A stretch of DNA of 64,000 nt. Source: Candidatus Pantoea floridensis. GTDB lineage: Bacteria > Pseudomonadota > Gammaproteobacteria > Enterobacterales > Enterobacteriaceae. Shown here one piece after another: positions 27,447 to 35,420 of this stretch. The notes beneath the pieces were generated by a model, which was not told the DNA's origin, made no database searches, and saw only the letters and a list, made by a program, of their open reading frames with translations. How positions within the stretch are numbered: the stretch's first letter is position 1; each line of letters opens with the position of its first letter. Where the stretch lies: NCBI RefSeq assembly GCF_900215435.1, contig NZ_OCMY01000001.1, forward strand, positions 3,100,001-3,164,000, written 5' to 3'. The position numbers were made by a program, and so were the translations under genes.

Positions 27447-29039
27447 ATGTTAGCGCGTCTCCGGCCAAAAACAGACCTGCGAACCCTGATCGCGCTCTTA
27501 GCGATTACCAGCATCGTGATCACGCTGGCCAACACCTTGTACGCCACCTGGCGCGTGCAGCGTATGGTCCTAATCGAAAGTACTTTGGAAGCCAATCGCG
27601 CTTACGCCGCTAAACTGGCAGCCACGACCGAAGTCTTCTTTCAGCTGGCTCAGTCGCAGCTGCACTACAGCGCGACACAGTTGGGCAATGATTTTGATAA
27701 TGCCGATCTGGCGCAGCAGGAAGTGAACCGCCTGCGTGAGCAAACCAACAGCTTTAACTCGGTTGCGGTAGTGGACAGTAATGGGATTGTGAAAGCGATT
27801 TCGCCGGAATCACTGATGCTGAAAGGCATGCAATTGACCAGCCAGTCATCGCGTGAAGCGCTGGCAAAGCGTCAGCCGATGGTAAGTAAGCCCAGCATCT
27901 CCGCCGCCAATAACCTGATTGTCTTTGTCTCCTGGCCGATCATCAGCAAAGACGGCCGCTATCGAGGCTATGTTGGTGGCACCATTTATCTGAAAAAGAA
28001 AAGCATTCTGAACGCGCTGCTCGGCGAGCAGTACTATCGCGATGGCACCCATGTTTACGTGTTGGACCGCAATAATCAGGTGCTCTATCACCAGAATAGC
28101 CAGCTGATTGGCAAAAGTGTGCCTGGCATCATTAGCGATCGCCAGCGTCAGGATCACACCAACGGGGAAGTGCAGCTGACCGAAGGGGATGTGCCCAAAC
28201 TTGCCGGCTACGCCATCGTCCCCACGACCGGTTGGATGGTGGTGGCATTGAAGCCGACCCATGTTACGCTGGCGCCGCTCTCGGGTTTGTTATTGAAAGT
28301 ATTGAAAAACTCGGTGCCGTTTGCCCTGCTGACCCTGTTGGTGGCGGTGATTCTGGCGCGATTGATTGCGCTGCCGCTTTGGCAATTGGCGCGGAAAGCC
28401 AGCCAAATGGATTCACAGGGCGTATCGAGCGAGATTCGTGGCATTCGCGCCTGGTATTTTGAAGCGGCGCAGGTGAAACGCGCACTGCTCACCGGCATTG
28501 GCTTAGTACAGGACAAGATTGGCCGGCTGAAATCCGAAGTGCAAACCGATCCCATGACCAATCTGCTTAATCGGCGTGGCCTGAGCGCGGTGCTCGACTA
28601 CTTCGCCACCATGCGCCAGCCTTTTTCGGTGCTGGCGCTGGATATCGATCACTTCAAGCGGGTTAACGATACCTTTGGCCATGATGTCGGTGATGAGGTC
28701 ATCAAGCATGTCGCGCGAACTCTGCGTAACAGTGCCCGTCAAACCGATGTGGTGTGTCGCAACGGCGGGGAGGAATTCCTGATGCTGCTGCCGGCCACAT
28801 CAGTGGAGGATGCACGTATACTGGCCGAACGTGTGCGCAGCAGTATCGCGGAAAACTGGATTGACCCTGTGGGCAATGTCACGCTGTCGGTGGGCATTGC
28901 CGATTGGCAGCCTGATGAGGGAACGCAGGAGCAGAGCCTGAAGCAGGCCGATGCCGCGCTTTATCAAGCAAAAAACGCCGGACGAAACTGCGTGATGATC
29001 TCCGGTCAGGATGCGTTGGTCAGTAGCATTACCCATTAA
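27447..29039 (+). CDS. Membrane diguanylate cyclase with Cache-type sensor
   Basis: A 530-residue inner-membrane enzyme expected to make cyclic di-GMP from GTP. One membrane helix (about 15-35) precedes a periplasmic dCache-like sensor domain (about 40-280, with TTGWMVVALKPT near its end). A second helix (about 290-310), a linker and a C-terminal GGDEF domain follow. The active-site motif is GGEEF at residues 440-444. The inhibitory I-site RQTD at 431-434 has the canonical five-residue spacing, so product inhibition is expected. No EAL domain is present. It stands alone before perM. Confidence 0.93.
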   Translation: MLARLRPKTDLRTLIALLAITSIVITLANTLYATWRVQRMVLIESTLEANRAYAAKLAATTEVFFQLAQSQLHYSATQLGNDFDNADLAQQEVNRLREQTNSFNSVAVVDSNGIVKAISPESLMLKGMQLTSQSSREALAKRQPMVSKPSISAANNLIVFVSWPIISKDGRYRGYVGGTIYLKKKSILNALLGEQYYRDGTHVYVLDRNNQVLYHQNSQLIGKSVPGIISDRQRQDHTNGEVQLTEGDVPKLAGYAIVPTTGWMVVALKPTHVTLAPLSGLLLKVLKNSVPFALLTLLVAVILARLIALPLWQLARKASQMDSQGVSSEIRGIRAWYFEAAQVKRALLTGIGLVQDKIGRLKSEVQTDPMTNLLNRRGLSAVLDYFATMRQPFSVLALDIDHFKRVNDTFGHDVGDEVIKHVARTLRNSARQTDVVCRNGGEEFLMLLPATSVEDARILAERVRSSIAENWIDPVGNVTLSVGIADWQPDEGTQEQSLKQADAALYQAKNAGRNCVMISGQDALVSSITH

Positions 29040-29061
29040 CCCTCCCTTTCATGCACATTGT

Positions 29062-29109
29062 GCAGCGGCGCAATTTATTGCGTGATCTATCGCGCCGCTA
29101 CAGAATGTG
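29062..29109. repeat. Second-family inverted repeat (cyclase-perM gap)
   Basis: GCAGCGGCGCAAT on the left pairs with ATCGCGCCGCTAC on the right, enclosing GCAATTTATTGC as an inner palindrome. It is followed by AGAATGTGC, a tail shared with the copies at 18061 and 63386. It lies just upstream of the perM ribosome site. Confidence 0.82.
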
Positions 29110-29137
29110 CGCTCTTCTGTTTTCAAGGATGTTTTGC

Positions 29138-30211
29138 ATGCTCGTTCTGCTTTATCAATGGTACAAACGCCGCTTCAGCGATCCGCAAGCTATTGGCCTG
29201 TTAGTGATTCTGCTGGCGGCGTTTTGTATTTTGTTCTTCTTCAGCGGCTTGCTGGCACCGCTGCTGGTGGCATTAGTACTGGCATATCTGCTTGAGTGGC
29301 CAACGGTACGTTTACAGCGGGTAGGCTGTAGCCGCACCTGGGCAACCAGCGTGGTGTTAGTGATGTTTGCGGGCATTTTGTTGGTCATGGTGTTAATTGT
29401 CGCCCCCGTGGCCTGGCAGCAGGGTATTAATCTCACGCGTGATTTACCTAATATGCTGAATAAACTCTACGTATTTGCTGCCGGCTTGCCGAAGCGCTAT
29501 CCGGCGCTGGTTGATGCCGGCATCATTGATATCATCGTTGAAAACCTGCGCAGCCGTTTAACGGGGCTGGGCGATTCGCTGGTGAAGTATTCGCTGGCGT
29601 CGCTGGTGGGATTGATGACGCTGATGATCTATCTGGTGCTGGTACCGCTAATGGTGTTCTTCCTGCTGAAAGATAAAGAGCAGATGCTGAACGCGGTGCG
29701 TCGCGTGCTGCCGCGCAATCGCGGTCTGGCGGGCGTGGTATGGCAAGAGATGAACCAGCAAATCACCAACTACATCCGCGGCAAAGTTCTGGAAATGGTG
29801 GCGGTGGGGTTTGTCACCTGGCTGGCCTTCCTGATGCTGGGACTCAACTATTCCCTGTTGCTGGCGGTGCTGGTAGGCGTTTCGGTGTTGATTCCTTATA
29901 TCGGCGCGATGGTCGTCACCCTTCCCGTGATCGGCGTCGGCTTGTTCCAGTGGGGATTAGGCAGCGATTTCTGGACGATGATCGCCATCTATCTGGTGAT
30001 TCAGGCGCTGGATGGCAATATTCTGGTGCCGATTCTGTTCTCTGAAGCGGTTAATTTGCATCCGCTGGTGATCATTCTGTCCGTGGTGATTTTTGGCGGT
30101 ATGTGGGGATTCTGGGGCGTGTTCTTTGCGATTCCGTTGGCAACGCTGGTGAAGGCCGTGGTGCGTGCGTGGCCTGAAACGCCGGCGCTGGACGCGCCAC
30201 ACGCGGAGTGA
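29138..30211 (+). CDS. perM: AI-2E family transporter PerM
   Basis: A polytopic inner-membrane protein of the AI-2E/PerM family, whose E. coli member has no firmly established substrate. The 357 residues align with E. coli PerM (353) from QWYKRRFSDPQAI onwards, with strongly conserved VPLMVFFLLKDKEQMLNAVR and NLHPLVIILSVVIFGG blocks. The ATG at 29138 has AAGGA at eight bases upstream. Longer upstream forms run into the palindromic repeat and are rejected. Convergent with bcp across a bidirectional terminator. Confidence 0.95.
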   Translation: MLVLLYQWYKRRFSDPQAIGLLVILLAAFCILFFFSGLLAPLLVALVLAYLLEWPTVRLQRVGCSRTWATSVVLVMFAGILLVMVLIVAPVAWQQGINLTRDLPNMLNKLYVFAAGLPKRYPALVDAGIIDIIVENLRSRLTGLGDSLVKYSLASLVGLMTLMIYLVLVPLMVFFLLKDKEQMLNAVRRVLPRNRGLAGVVWQEMNQQITNYIRGKVLEMVAVGFVTWLAFLMLGLNYSLLLAVLVGVSVLIPYIGAMVVTLPVIGVGLFQWGLGSDFWTMIAIYLVIQALDGNILVPILFSEAVNLHPLVIILSVVIFGGMWGFWGVFFAIPLATLVKAVVRAWPETPALDAPHAE

Positions 30212-30212
30212 C

Positions 30213-30246
30213 AGAAAACGGGTGCGATAGTCGCACCCGTTTTCTT
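30213..30246. terminator. Bidirectional terminator between perM and bcp
   Basis: A perfect 14-pair stem GAAAACGGGTGCGA/TCGCACCCGTTTTC with a three-base loop and A and T runs on both sides serves both convergent genes. Confidence 0.93.
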
Positions 30247-30713
30247 TAGGCTGATTTCAAATAATCCAGCACGATATCGTGGTGGTTAGCGGTTTTGAAA
30301 TCGTCGAACACTTTCTCGACCTTACCTTCGCCATCGATCAGGAAGCTGATGCGGTGAATGCCGTCATAGGTTTTACCCATAAAGGTTTTCTCACCCCACA
30401 CGCCAAACTGCTCGCACACCTGATGATCTTCATCGGATAGCAGCGTGAAATTCAGCATCTCTTTATCGGCAAAGCGCGACAGTTTCTCGGCTTTATCGGT
30501 GCTGATGCCCAGTACCGTGACACCCTCCGTTTTCAACTCATCCATGTTGTCGCGCAGACCGCAGGCCTGCACGGTGCAACCCGGCGTCATGGCTTTCGGA
30601 TAGAAATAGACCAGAACACGCTGTCCCTGGAAGTCGGCCAAATTTACTTGTTCGCCGTCCTGATCGGGCAAGCTAAATTTCGGTGCAGTATCACCGGCTT
30701 TCAGTGGATTCAT
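30246..30713 (-). CDS. bcp: Thiol peroxidase Bcp (peroxiredoxin Q type)
   Basis: Bcp reduces hydrogen peroxide and organic peroxides in the cytosol using thioredoxin. Starting at the ATG at 30713 (GGAGAG upstream) gives 155 residues beginning MNPLKAGDTAPKFSLPDQDG, as in E. coli (156). An in-frame extension of eight codons is rejected. The peroxidatic Cys46 and resolving Cys51 are both present in PGCTVQACGLRD, so it is an atypical two-cysteine enzyme. It is downstream of gcvR on the same strand, separated by a strong inverted repeat. Confidence 0.96.
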   Translation of the reverse strand: MNPLKAGDTAPKFSLPDQDGEQVNLADFQGQRVLVYFYPKAMTPGCTVQACGLRDNMDELKTEGVTVLGISTDKAEKLSRFADKEMLNFTLLSDEDHQVCEQFGVWGEKTFMGKTYDGIHRISFLIDGEGKVEKVFDDFKTANHHDIVLDYLKSA

Positions 30714-30790
30714 CACAACTCTCCATTTTTTCGACATGCTGTGGGTAATACACCATCAAGAGCGAAAGTGCCAGATGGGGTTTACCGTCA

Positions 30791-30846
30791 GGGTTATTTC
30801 ACTACACGGTTTGCGTATAACGGCAGAGTGTGTGGCGAAATAACCC
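30791..30846 (-). repeat. Long inverted repeat between gcvR and bcp
   Basis: Arms at 30791-30807 and 30830-30846 pair over 17 positions: a perfect ten-pair outer part (GGGTTATTTC/GAAATAACCC), then seven more with one mismatch and one G-T pair. The loop is 22 bases. There is no T run next to it, so it is not a standard terminator. It would be transcribed between the two genes. Confidence 0.75.
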
Positions 30847-30855
30847 GGAGCCTGA

Positions 30856-31422
30856 TTAAACGCTGCTGTCTGCATCGTCGGTGACACTATAAAGACGAAT
30901 TGAGCCTTGTGCATGCAGTTCTTCACACAGCTGATTAAACGCCTGCTCAATTGGCGCGCTGACGGGATTTGCCGGGCTGTGCGCCGTCATCTGAATATAG
31001 AGCGTAGGCGCCACGTCGTCCTGTGCCGGTTTAATCCGCGAAACCAGTTCGGCGATATTCATCTGGTGTTTATCGAACAAATCGGTGAAACGCTCAATAA
31101 TATGCGGTGAATCGGGCACTTCAACCTGCACCCAAACTGTTGCCGGCATCGGTGGCGTGGCGCGCGCATTGGTGCGCTTCATCACAATCAGCAGCTCCAG
31201 TTCGGCACCTTTCATCGGCAGCGTTGATTCAATCAGGGTTATCGCATTCCAGCTACCGGATAACAGCATAATAAAGGTGAACTCATCACCCAGCATTGCC
31301 AGGCGGCTGTCTTCAATATTACAGCCGCAGCTGCTGACGTGGCGGGTGATGGTATTGACGATACCTGGACGATCAACGCCCAACGCGGTGATCACCAGAT
31401 GGTGAGGCTGTGACTGCGGCAA
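30856..31422 (-). CDS. gcvR: Glycine cleavage system repressor GcvR, TTG start
   Basis: GcvR is a two-ACT-domain protein that binds the activator GcvA and blocks glycine cleavage gene expression when glycine is low. The TTG at 31422 aligns with the E. coli start (ten residues before VITALG in both), has AGGA nine bases upstream, and gives 188 residues (E. coli 190). An ATG 11 codons earlier lacks a ribosome site. The first ACT domain shows VITALGVDRPGIVNTITRHV, the second VQVEVPDSPHIIERFTDLF. Divergent from dapA, as in E. coli. Confidence 0.92.
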   Translation of the reverse strand: MPQSQPHHLVITALGVDRPGIVNTITRHVSSCGCNIEDSRLAMLGDEFTFIMLLSGSWNAITLIESTLPMKGAELELLIVMKRTNARATPPMPATVWVQVEVPDSPHIIERFTDLFDKHQMNIAELVSRIKPAQDDVAPTLYIQMTAHSPANPVSAPIEQAFNQLCEELHAQGSIRLYSVTDDADSSV

Positions 31423-31565
31423 AATGGCATTTCCTGTACGTTCGCTAATAACCATAAGGTAAACATAAAAAAAACTGCTGACAAGGGCAGGAATGGCGTG
31501 GCTCACTTGCTTTTCTTTCAATGTAAAACGTAACATGAGGCACTTGTTTGTCGAGGGGATAGCCC

Positions 31566-32444
31566 ATGTTCACCGGAAGTATTGTTGCGCTCATTACGCC
31601 AATGAATGAAAAAGGTAATGTCTGCCGCGAAAGTCTAAAAAAACTGATTGATTATCATGTTGCCAGCGGCACCGCGGCGATTGTTTCTGTTGGCACTACC
31701 GGCGAATCTGCCACGCTGAGCCATGAAGAGCATGGTGATGTTGTTATGCAAACGCTGGAACTGGCGGATGGCCGTATTCCGGTTATCGCAGGCACCGGCG
31801 CTAATGCCACAGCCGAAGGCATCTCTCTGACAAAACGCTTTACCGGCAGCGGTGTGGTGGGCTGTTTGACAGTAACGCCTTACTACAACCGTCCCACTCA
31901 GGAAGGGCTGTTCCAGCACTTTAAAGCCATTGCCGAAAGTACCGATCTGCCGCAGATGCTGTATAACGTTCCTTCGCGTACCGGTTGCGACATGCTGCCG
32001 GAAACCGTCGCGCGTTTAGCCGAAATAAAAAATATTATCGGAATCAAAGAGGCCACCGGGAACTTATCACGTATCTCACAGATCCAAGAGCTGGTTAATG
32101 ATGAGTTCATCATCGTCAGTGGCGATGACGCCACGGCGCTGGACTCAATGCAACTGGGCGGCAAAGGCGTAATTTCAGTCACGGCTAACATTGCAGCGCG
32201 TGAAATGGTAGAACTCTGTGCCTTGGCGCAACAGGGCAAATTCGCCGAAGCGCGTCGCCTGAATCAGCGTCTGATGCATCTGCACCAGACGCTTTTCTGT
32301 GAACCCAATCCAATCCCGGTGAAATGGGCAGCAAAACAGCTAGGATTAATCGCGGATGACACGCTGCGCTTGCCAATGACGCCTCTGACCGATGCCGGTC
32401 AGGCAAAAACGGCTCAAGCGCTGATTAAAGCGGGTCTGCGATAA
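31566..32444 (+). CDS. dapA: 4-hydroxy-tetrahydrodipicolinate synthase
   Basis: DapA condenses pyruvate with aspartate semialdehyde, the first committed step to lysine and diaminopimelate. At 292 residues it equals the E. coli enzyme. The TIM-barrel motifs are intact: GTTGESATL near residue 43, YYNRPTQEG, the Tyr in YNVPSRTG, and the Schiff-base lysine in GIKEATGN near residue 161. bamC follows 14 bases later, so the two form the usual dapA-bamC operon. Confidence 0.98.
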   Translation: MFTGSIVALITPMNEKGNVCRESLKKLIDYHVASGTAAIVSVGTTGESATLSHEEHGDVVMQTLELADGRIPVIAGTGANATAEGISLTKRFTGSGVVGCLTVTPYYNRPTQEGLFQHFKAIAESTDLPQMLYNVPSRTGCDMLPETVARLAEIKNIIGIKEATGNLSRISQIQELVNDEFIIVSGDDATALDSMQLGGKGVISVTANIAAREMVELCALAQQGKFAEARRLNQRLMHLHQTLFCEPNPIPVKWAAKQLGLIADDTLRLPMTPLTDAGQAKTAQALIKAGLR

Positions 32445-32458
32445 TTTAGGGAGAATCA

Positions 32459-33487
32459 ATGAGTTATTCAGTTAAGCGCTCGACGCTGGCAACGGTTGTG
32501 GGCCTTTCCACCCTGATGCTGCTAACAGCGTGTTCCAACGATCAGCGTTATAAGCGCCAGGTCAGTGGTGATGAATCTTACCTGCAGGCGCCGGAACTGC
32601 ATGATTTAAAAGCCCCGGCGGGCATGATTCTGCCGCTGCAGAATGGTGATTATGATGTTCCGCATAGCGTGGCAAAAGGCGCGGTAGGTAAAGAGCTCGA
32701 TATTCGTCCGCCTGCCCAGCCGCTGGCGCTGCTGAACGGTACACGTGCGCAGTTCACCGGTAACACCGGCGTGCTGGCCATCGAAAGCAGCCGGGGTTCT
32801 ATCTGGTCACAGGTTGTTGGCGTTATTCAGTCTTACAAATTCCCGATTGCCCAGCGTGATGATGCTTCACAGCAGCTGACCACCGATTGGGTGCAGTGGA
32901 ACCGTGCAGACGAAGATAACCAGTATCGCGGTCGCTACCAGATCAGCGTACAGAATCAAAGCTACCAGCAAGTGCTGACGGTACGTCTGCTTGAGCTGCA
33001 GCAGTCAGGACAGGCCGTAACGTCTCCGGCGCAAATCCAACGCTATACCGGCCAGATGTTGAACGACATCAGCACCGGCCTGGATAAAGTGGATTCTGCC
33101 AGCCAGGATGCGGCCGCAAACCGCGCGACCGGACAGATTGACGTCCAGAGCGGTGCGGATGACACCGGTTTACCGCTGCTGATTCTGCGTGCACCGTTTA
33201 ACGTCACCTGGCAGCGTTTGCCAGCAGCGCTAAAACGCGTGGGGATGGAAGTCACTGACGACAACCGTTCGCAAGGTAGCCTGAAAGTCACCTACAAGCA
33301 GCCGGGCAGCGGCGTGTGGGATGAAATTGGCGCCAAAGATCCGGAATTACCGAACGGCGATTACAAATTGCAAGTTGGCGATCTGGATAACCGCAGCAGT
33401 CTGCAGTTCATCGATCCAAAAGGTCATGTGCTAACCCAGACGCAGAACGATGCGCTGGTGCAAGTGATTCAAGGCGCGTTGAAATAA
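32459..33487 (+). CDS. bamC: Outer-membrane assembly lipoprotein BamC
   Basis: BamC is an accessory lipoprotein of the BAM complex that inserts beta-barrel proteins into the outer membrane. The 342-residue precursor (E. coli 344) has a signal peptide with a lipobox LTAC and lipidated Cys25, followed by the unstructured N-terminal segment and two helix-grip domains. The residue after the cysteine is serine, consistent with outer-membrane sorting. Co-transcribed with dapA and followed by a terminator. Confidence 0.96.
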   Translation: MSYSVKRSTLATVVGLSTLMLLTACSNDQRYKRQVSGDESYLQAPELHDLKAPAGMILPLQNGDYDVPHSVAKGAVGKELDIRPPAQPLALLNGTRAQFTGNTGVLAIESSRGSIWSQVVGVIQSYKFPIAQRDDASQQLTTDWVQWNRADEDNQYRGRYQISVQNQSYQQVLTVRLLELQQSGQAVTSPAQIQRYTGQMLNDISTGLDKVDSASQDAAANRATGQIDVQSGADDTGLPLLILRAPFNVTWQRLPAALKRVGMEVTDDNRSQGSLKVTYKQPGSGVWDEIGAKDPELPNGDYKLQVGDLDNRSSLQFIDPKGHVLTQTQNDALVQVIQGALK

Positions 33488-33493
33488 ATTGCC

Positions 33494-33526
33494 AAAGGGC
33501 CGGAGATTCTCCGGCCTTTTTGTTTT
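33494..33526 (+). terminator. Terminator after dapA-bamC
   Basis: GGCCGGAGA and TCTCCGGCC form a strong stem with almost no loop, followed by TTTTTGTTTT, directly after the bamC stop codon. Confidence 0.92.
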
Positions 33527-33574
33527 GGAATTGTCATTCGTTTGCCGCCTTCCTGCATCTCGAATTATTTTGTG

Positions 33575-33607
33575 TATAATAGCGCCCGGCGAAGTAAACG
33601 ATTGCGT
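33575..33607 (+). promoter_or_regulatory. purC promoter -10 with overlapping PurR operator
   Basis: A perfect -10 TATAAT (33575-33580) is followed by AAGTAAACGATTGCGT (33592-33607), matching the PurR consensus at 13 of 16 positions. The operator overlaps the expected transcription start, as at E. coli purC. The -35 (CTGCAT at 33553) is weak. Confidence 0.8.
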
Positions 33608-33671
33608 CACGCAGTCGGCGCGCGGTGAAGCACCGCTGAACACGGGTTCTTTCATGTTTGGAGTTAACAAG

Positions 33672-34385
33672 ATGCAAAAGCGAGCTGAGTTGTATCGCGG
33701 TAAAGCGAAAACCGTATACAGCACCGATAATCCGGATCTGCTGGTACTTGAATTCCGCAACGATACGTCAGCAGGAGACGGTGCACGAATCGAGCAGTTT
33801 GATCGCAAAGGAATGGTCAATAACAAGTTTAACCATTTCATCATGACCAAATTGCAGGAAGCGGGCATTCCTACCCAGATGGAAGCGCTGCTGTCAGATA
33901 ACGAAGCGCTGGTGAAAAAGCTAGAGATGGTGCCGGTCGAGTGCGTGGTACGCAACCGTGCGGCAGGATCGCTGGTAAAACGTCTGGGCGTGGAGGAGGG
34001 CATTGTGCTCAATCCACCGCTGTTTGATCTCTTCCTGAAAGATGACGCTAAACACGACCCGATGGTCAACGAATCCTATTGCGAAACCTTCGGCTGGGTC
34101 AGCAAAGCCAACCTGGCGCGAATGCAAGAGCTGACCTTTAAAGCCAACGATGTGCTGAGCAAGCTGTTTGATGACGCGGGCTTAATCCTGGTCGACTTCA
34201 AGCTGGAATTTGGCCTGTTCAACGGCGAAGTGGTGCTCGGCGATGAGTTCTCGCCAGACGGCGCGCGTCTGTGGGATAAAAACACCCTGGACAAAATGGA
34301 TAAAGACCGTTTCCGCCAGAGCCTCGGTGGGCTGGTTGAAGCCTACGAAGAAGTCGCCCAGCGTTTGGGTGTGAAGCTGGATTAA
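33672..34385 (+). CDS. purC: SAICAR synthase
   Basis: PurC joins aspartate to CAIR in purine synthesis using ATP. The ATG at 33672 gives exactly 237 residues, the E. coli length, starting [18 protein letters not shown]. An upstream in-frame extension covers the promoter and operator and is rejected. ATP and substrate motifs ([31 protein letters not shown]) are complete. Transcription probably ends in the palindrome and T run at 34407-34432. Confidence 0.98.
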   Translation: MQKRAELYRGKAKTVYSTDNPDLLVLEFRNDTSAGDGARIEQFDRKGMVNNKFNHFIMTKLQEAGIPTQMEALLSDNEALVKKLEMVPVECVVRNRAAGSLVKRLGVEEGIVLNPPLFDLFLKDDAKHDPMVNESYCETFGWVSKANLARMQELTFKANDVLSKLFDDAGLILVDFKLEFGLFNGEVVLGDEFSPDGARLWDKNTLDKMDKDRFRQSLGGLVEAYEEVAQRLGVKLD

Positions 34386-34406
34386 GTCCATCCATCAAGC
34401 TTGTAA

Positions 34407-34471
34407 GGTCGTCATTTATGACGACCTTTTTTATGTCCGCAATACAGGTCGTCATTAATGACGACCCTACG
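34407..34471. repeat. Composite palindromic repeat D (purC-ypfJ gap)
   Basis: GGTCGTCATTTATGACGACC at 34407-34426 is followed by six T, so this unit doubles as a purC terminator. A second unit, GGTCGTCATTAATGACGACC, lies at 34447-34466, followed by CTACG. Both arms use GTCGTCAT/ATGACGAC in place of GTCGCCAT/ATGGCGAC. Confidence 0.92.
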
Positions 34472-34550
34472 GTGTTATGTGACTACAACACTGGTGCTTC
34501 CCGCTGACGCCAACTAAAATCATGCCAAACATGTTTAAAGGAGTTAGACC

Positions 34551-35420
34551 ATGCGCTGGCAAGGGCGTCGTGAGAGCGACAACGTAGAAGATCGACGCAA
34601 TGACTCACCCGGCTTTGGCAGCGGCGGTGGGCGGCAAATCCGCATTCCACGCGGCAAAGGCGGCCTGATTTTACTGGTGGTAGTCGCCGTGGCGGGCTAT
34701 TACGGTTACGATCTTACCGCGTTGCTGGAAGGCGGTGGCAGTGTCGCACCCACATCGCAGCAGCGTCAGGTGAACTCGGCGCAAAGTAATGAAGATGCCA
34801 AATTCACCTCGGTAATTCTGGCGACGACTGAGGATACCTGGAGCAAGCTGTTCCAGCAGATGAATAAACAGTACGTGCCGCCGAAGCTGGTGATGTACCG
34901 CGGTGCGACGCGTACTAATTGTGGTACCGGCCAATCGGCGATGGGACCGTTTTACTGTCCAGCCGACCAAACCGTCTATATCGACTTGTCGTTTTACGAT
35001 GATATGAAAACCAAACTGGGTGCCGGCGGCGATTTTGCTCAGGGCTATGTCATTGCTCATGAAGTCGGCCATCACGTACAAAAACTGTTGGGCATTGAGC
35101 CTAAAGTTCGCCAGATGCAGCAGGGCGCGAGCCAGGTGCAGGCAAATCAGCTGTCGGTGAAAATGGAGTTGCAGGCTGACTGCTTCGCCGGCGTCTGGGG
35201 CCATTACATGCAGCAGCAGAACATCTTAGAAGTGGGCGATTTGCAGGAAGCGCTGAATGCCGCTGAAGCGATTGGCGACGATCGCCTGCAGCAGAAAGGG
35301 CAGGGCCGCGTGGTGCCGGATAGCTTCACTCATGGCACCTCGCAGCAGCGTTACACCTGGCTGAAGCGCGGTTTCGATAGTGGCGATCCGGGCCAGTGCA
35401 ACACCTTCGCTAGCAACTGA
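34551..35420 (+). CDS. ypfJ: Neutral zinc metallopeptidase-like protein YpfJ
   Basis: A 289-residue protein (E. coli YpfJ 287) with a basic, glycine-rich cytoplasmic start, one membrane helix (about residues 42-62) and a periplasmic zinc-peptidase-like domain. The metal site is HEVGHH near residue 168, with a later Glu in [10 protein letters not shown]. The natural substrate is not known. The stop codon TGA overlaps the tmcA ATG by one base, so the two are probably co-transcribed. Confidence 0.94.
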   Translation: MRWQGRRESDNVEDRRNDSPGFGSGGGRQIRIPRGKGGLILLVVVAVAGYYGYDLTALLEGGGSVAPTSQQRQVNSAQSNEDAKFTSVILATTEDTWSKLFQQMNKQYVPPKLVMYRGATRTNCGTGQSAMGPFYCPADQTVYIDLSFYDDMKTKLGAGGDFAQGYVIAHEVGHHVQKLLGIEPKVRQMQQGASQVQANQLSVKMELQADCFAGVWGHYMQQQNILEVGDLQEALNAAEAIGDDRLQQKGQGRVVPDSFTHGTSQQRYTWLKRGFDSGDPGQCNTFASN

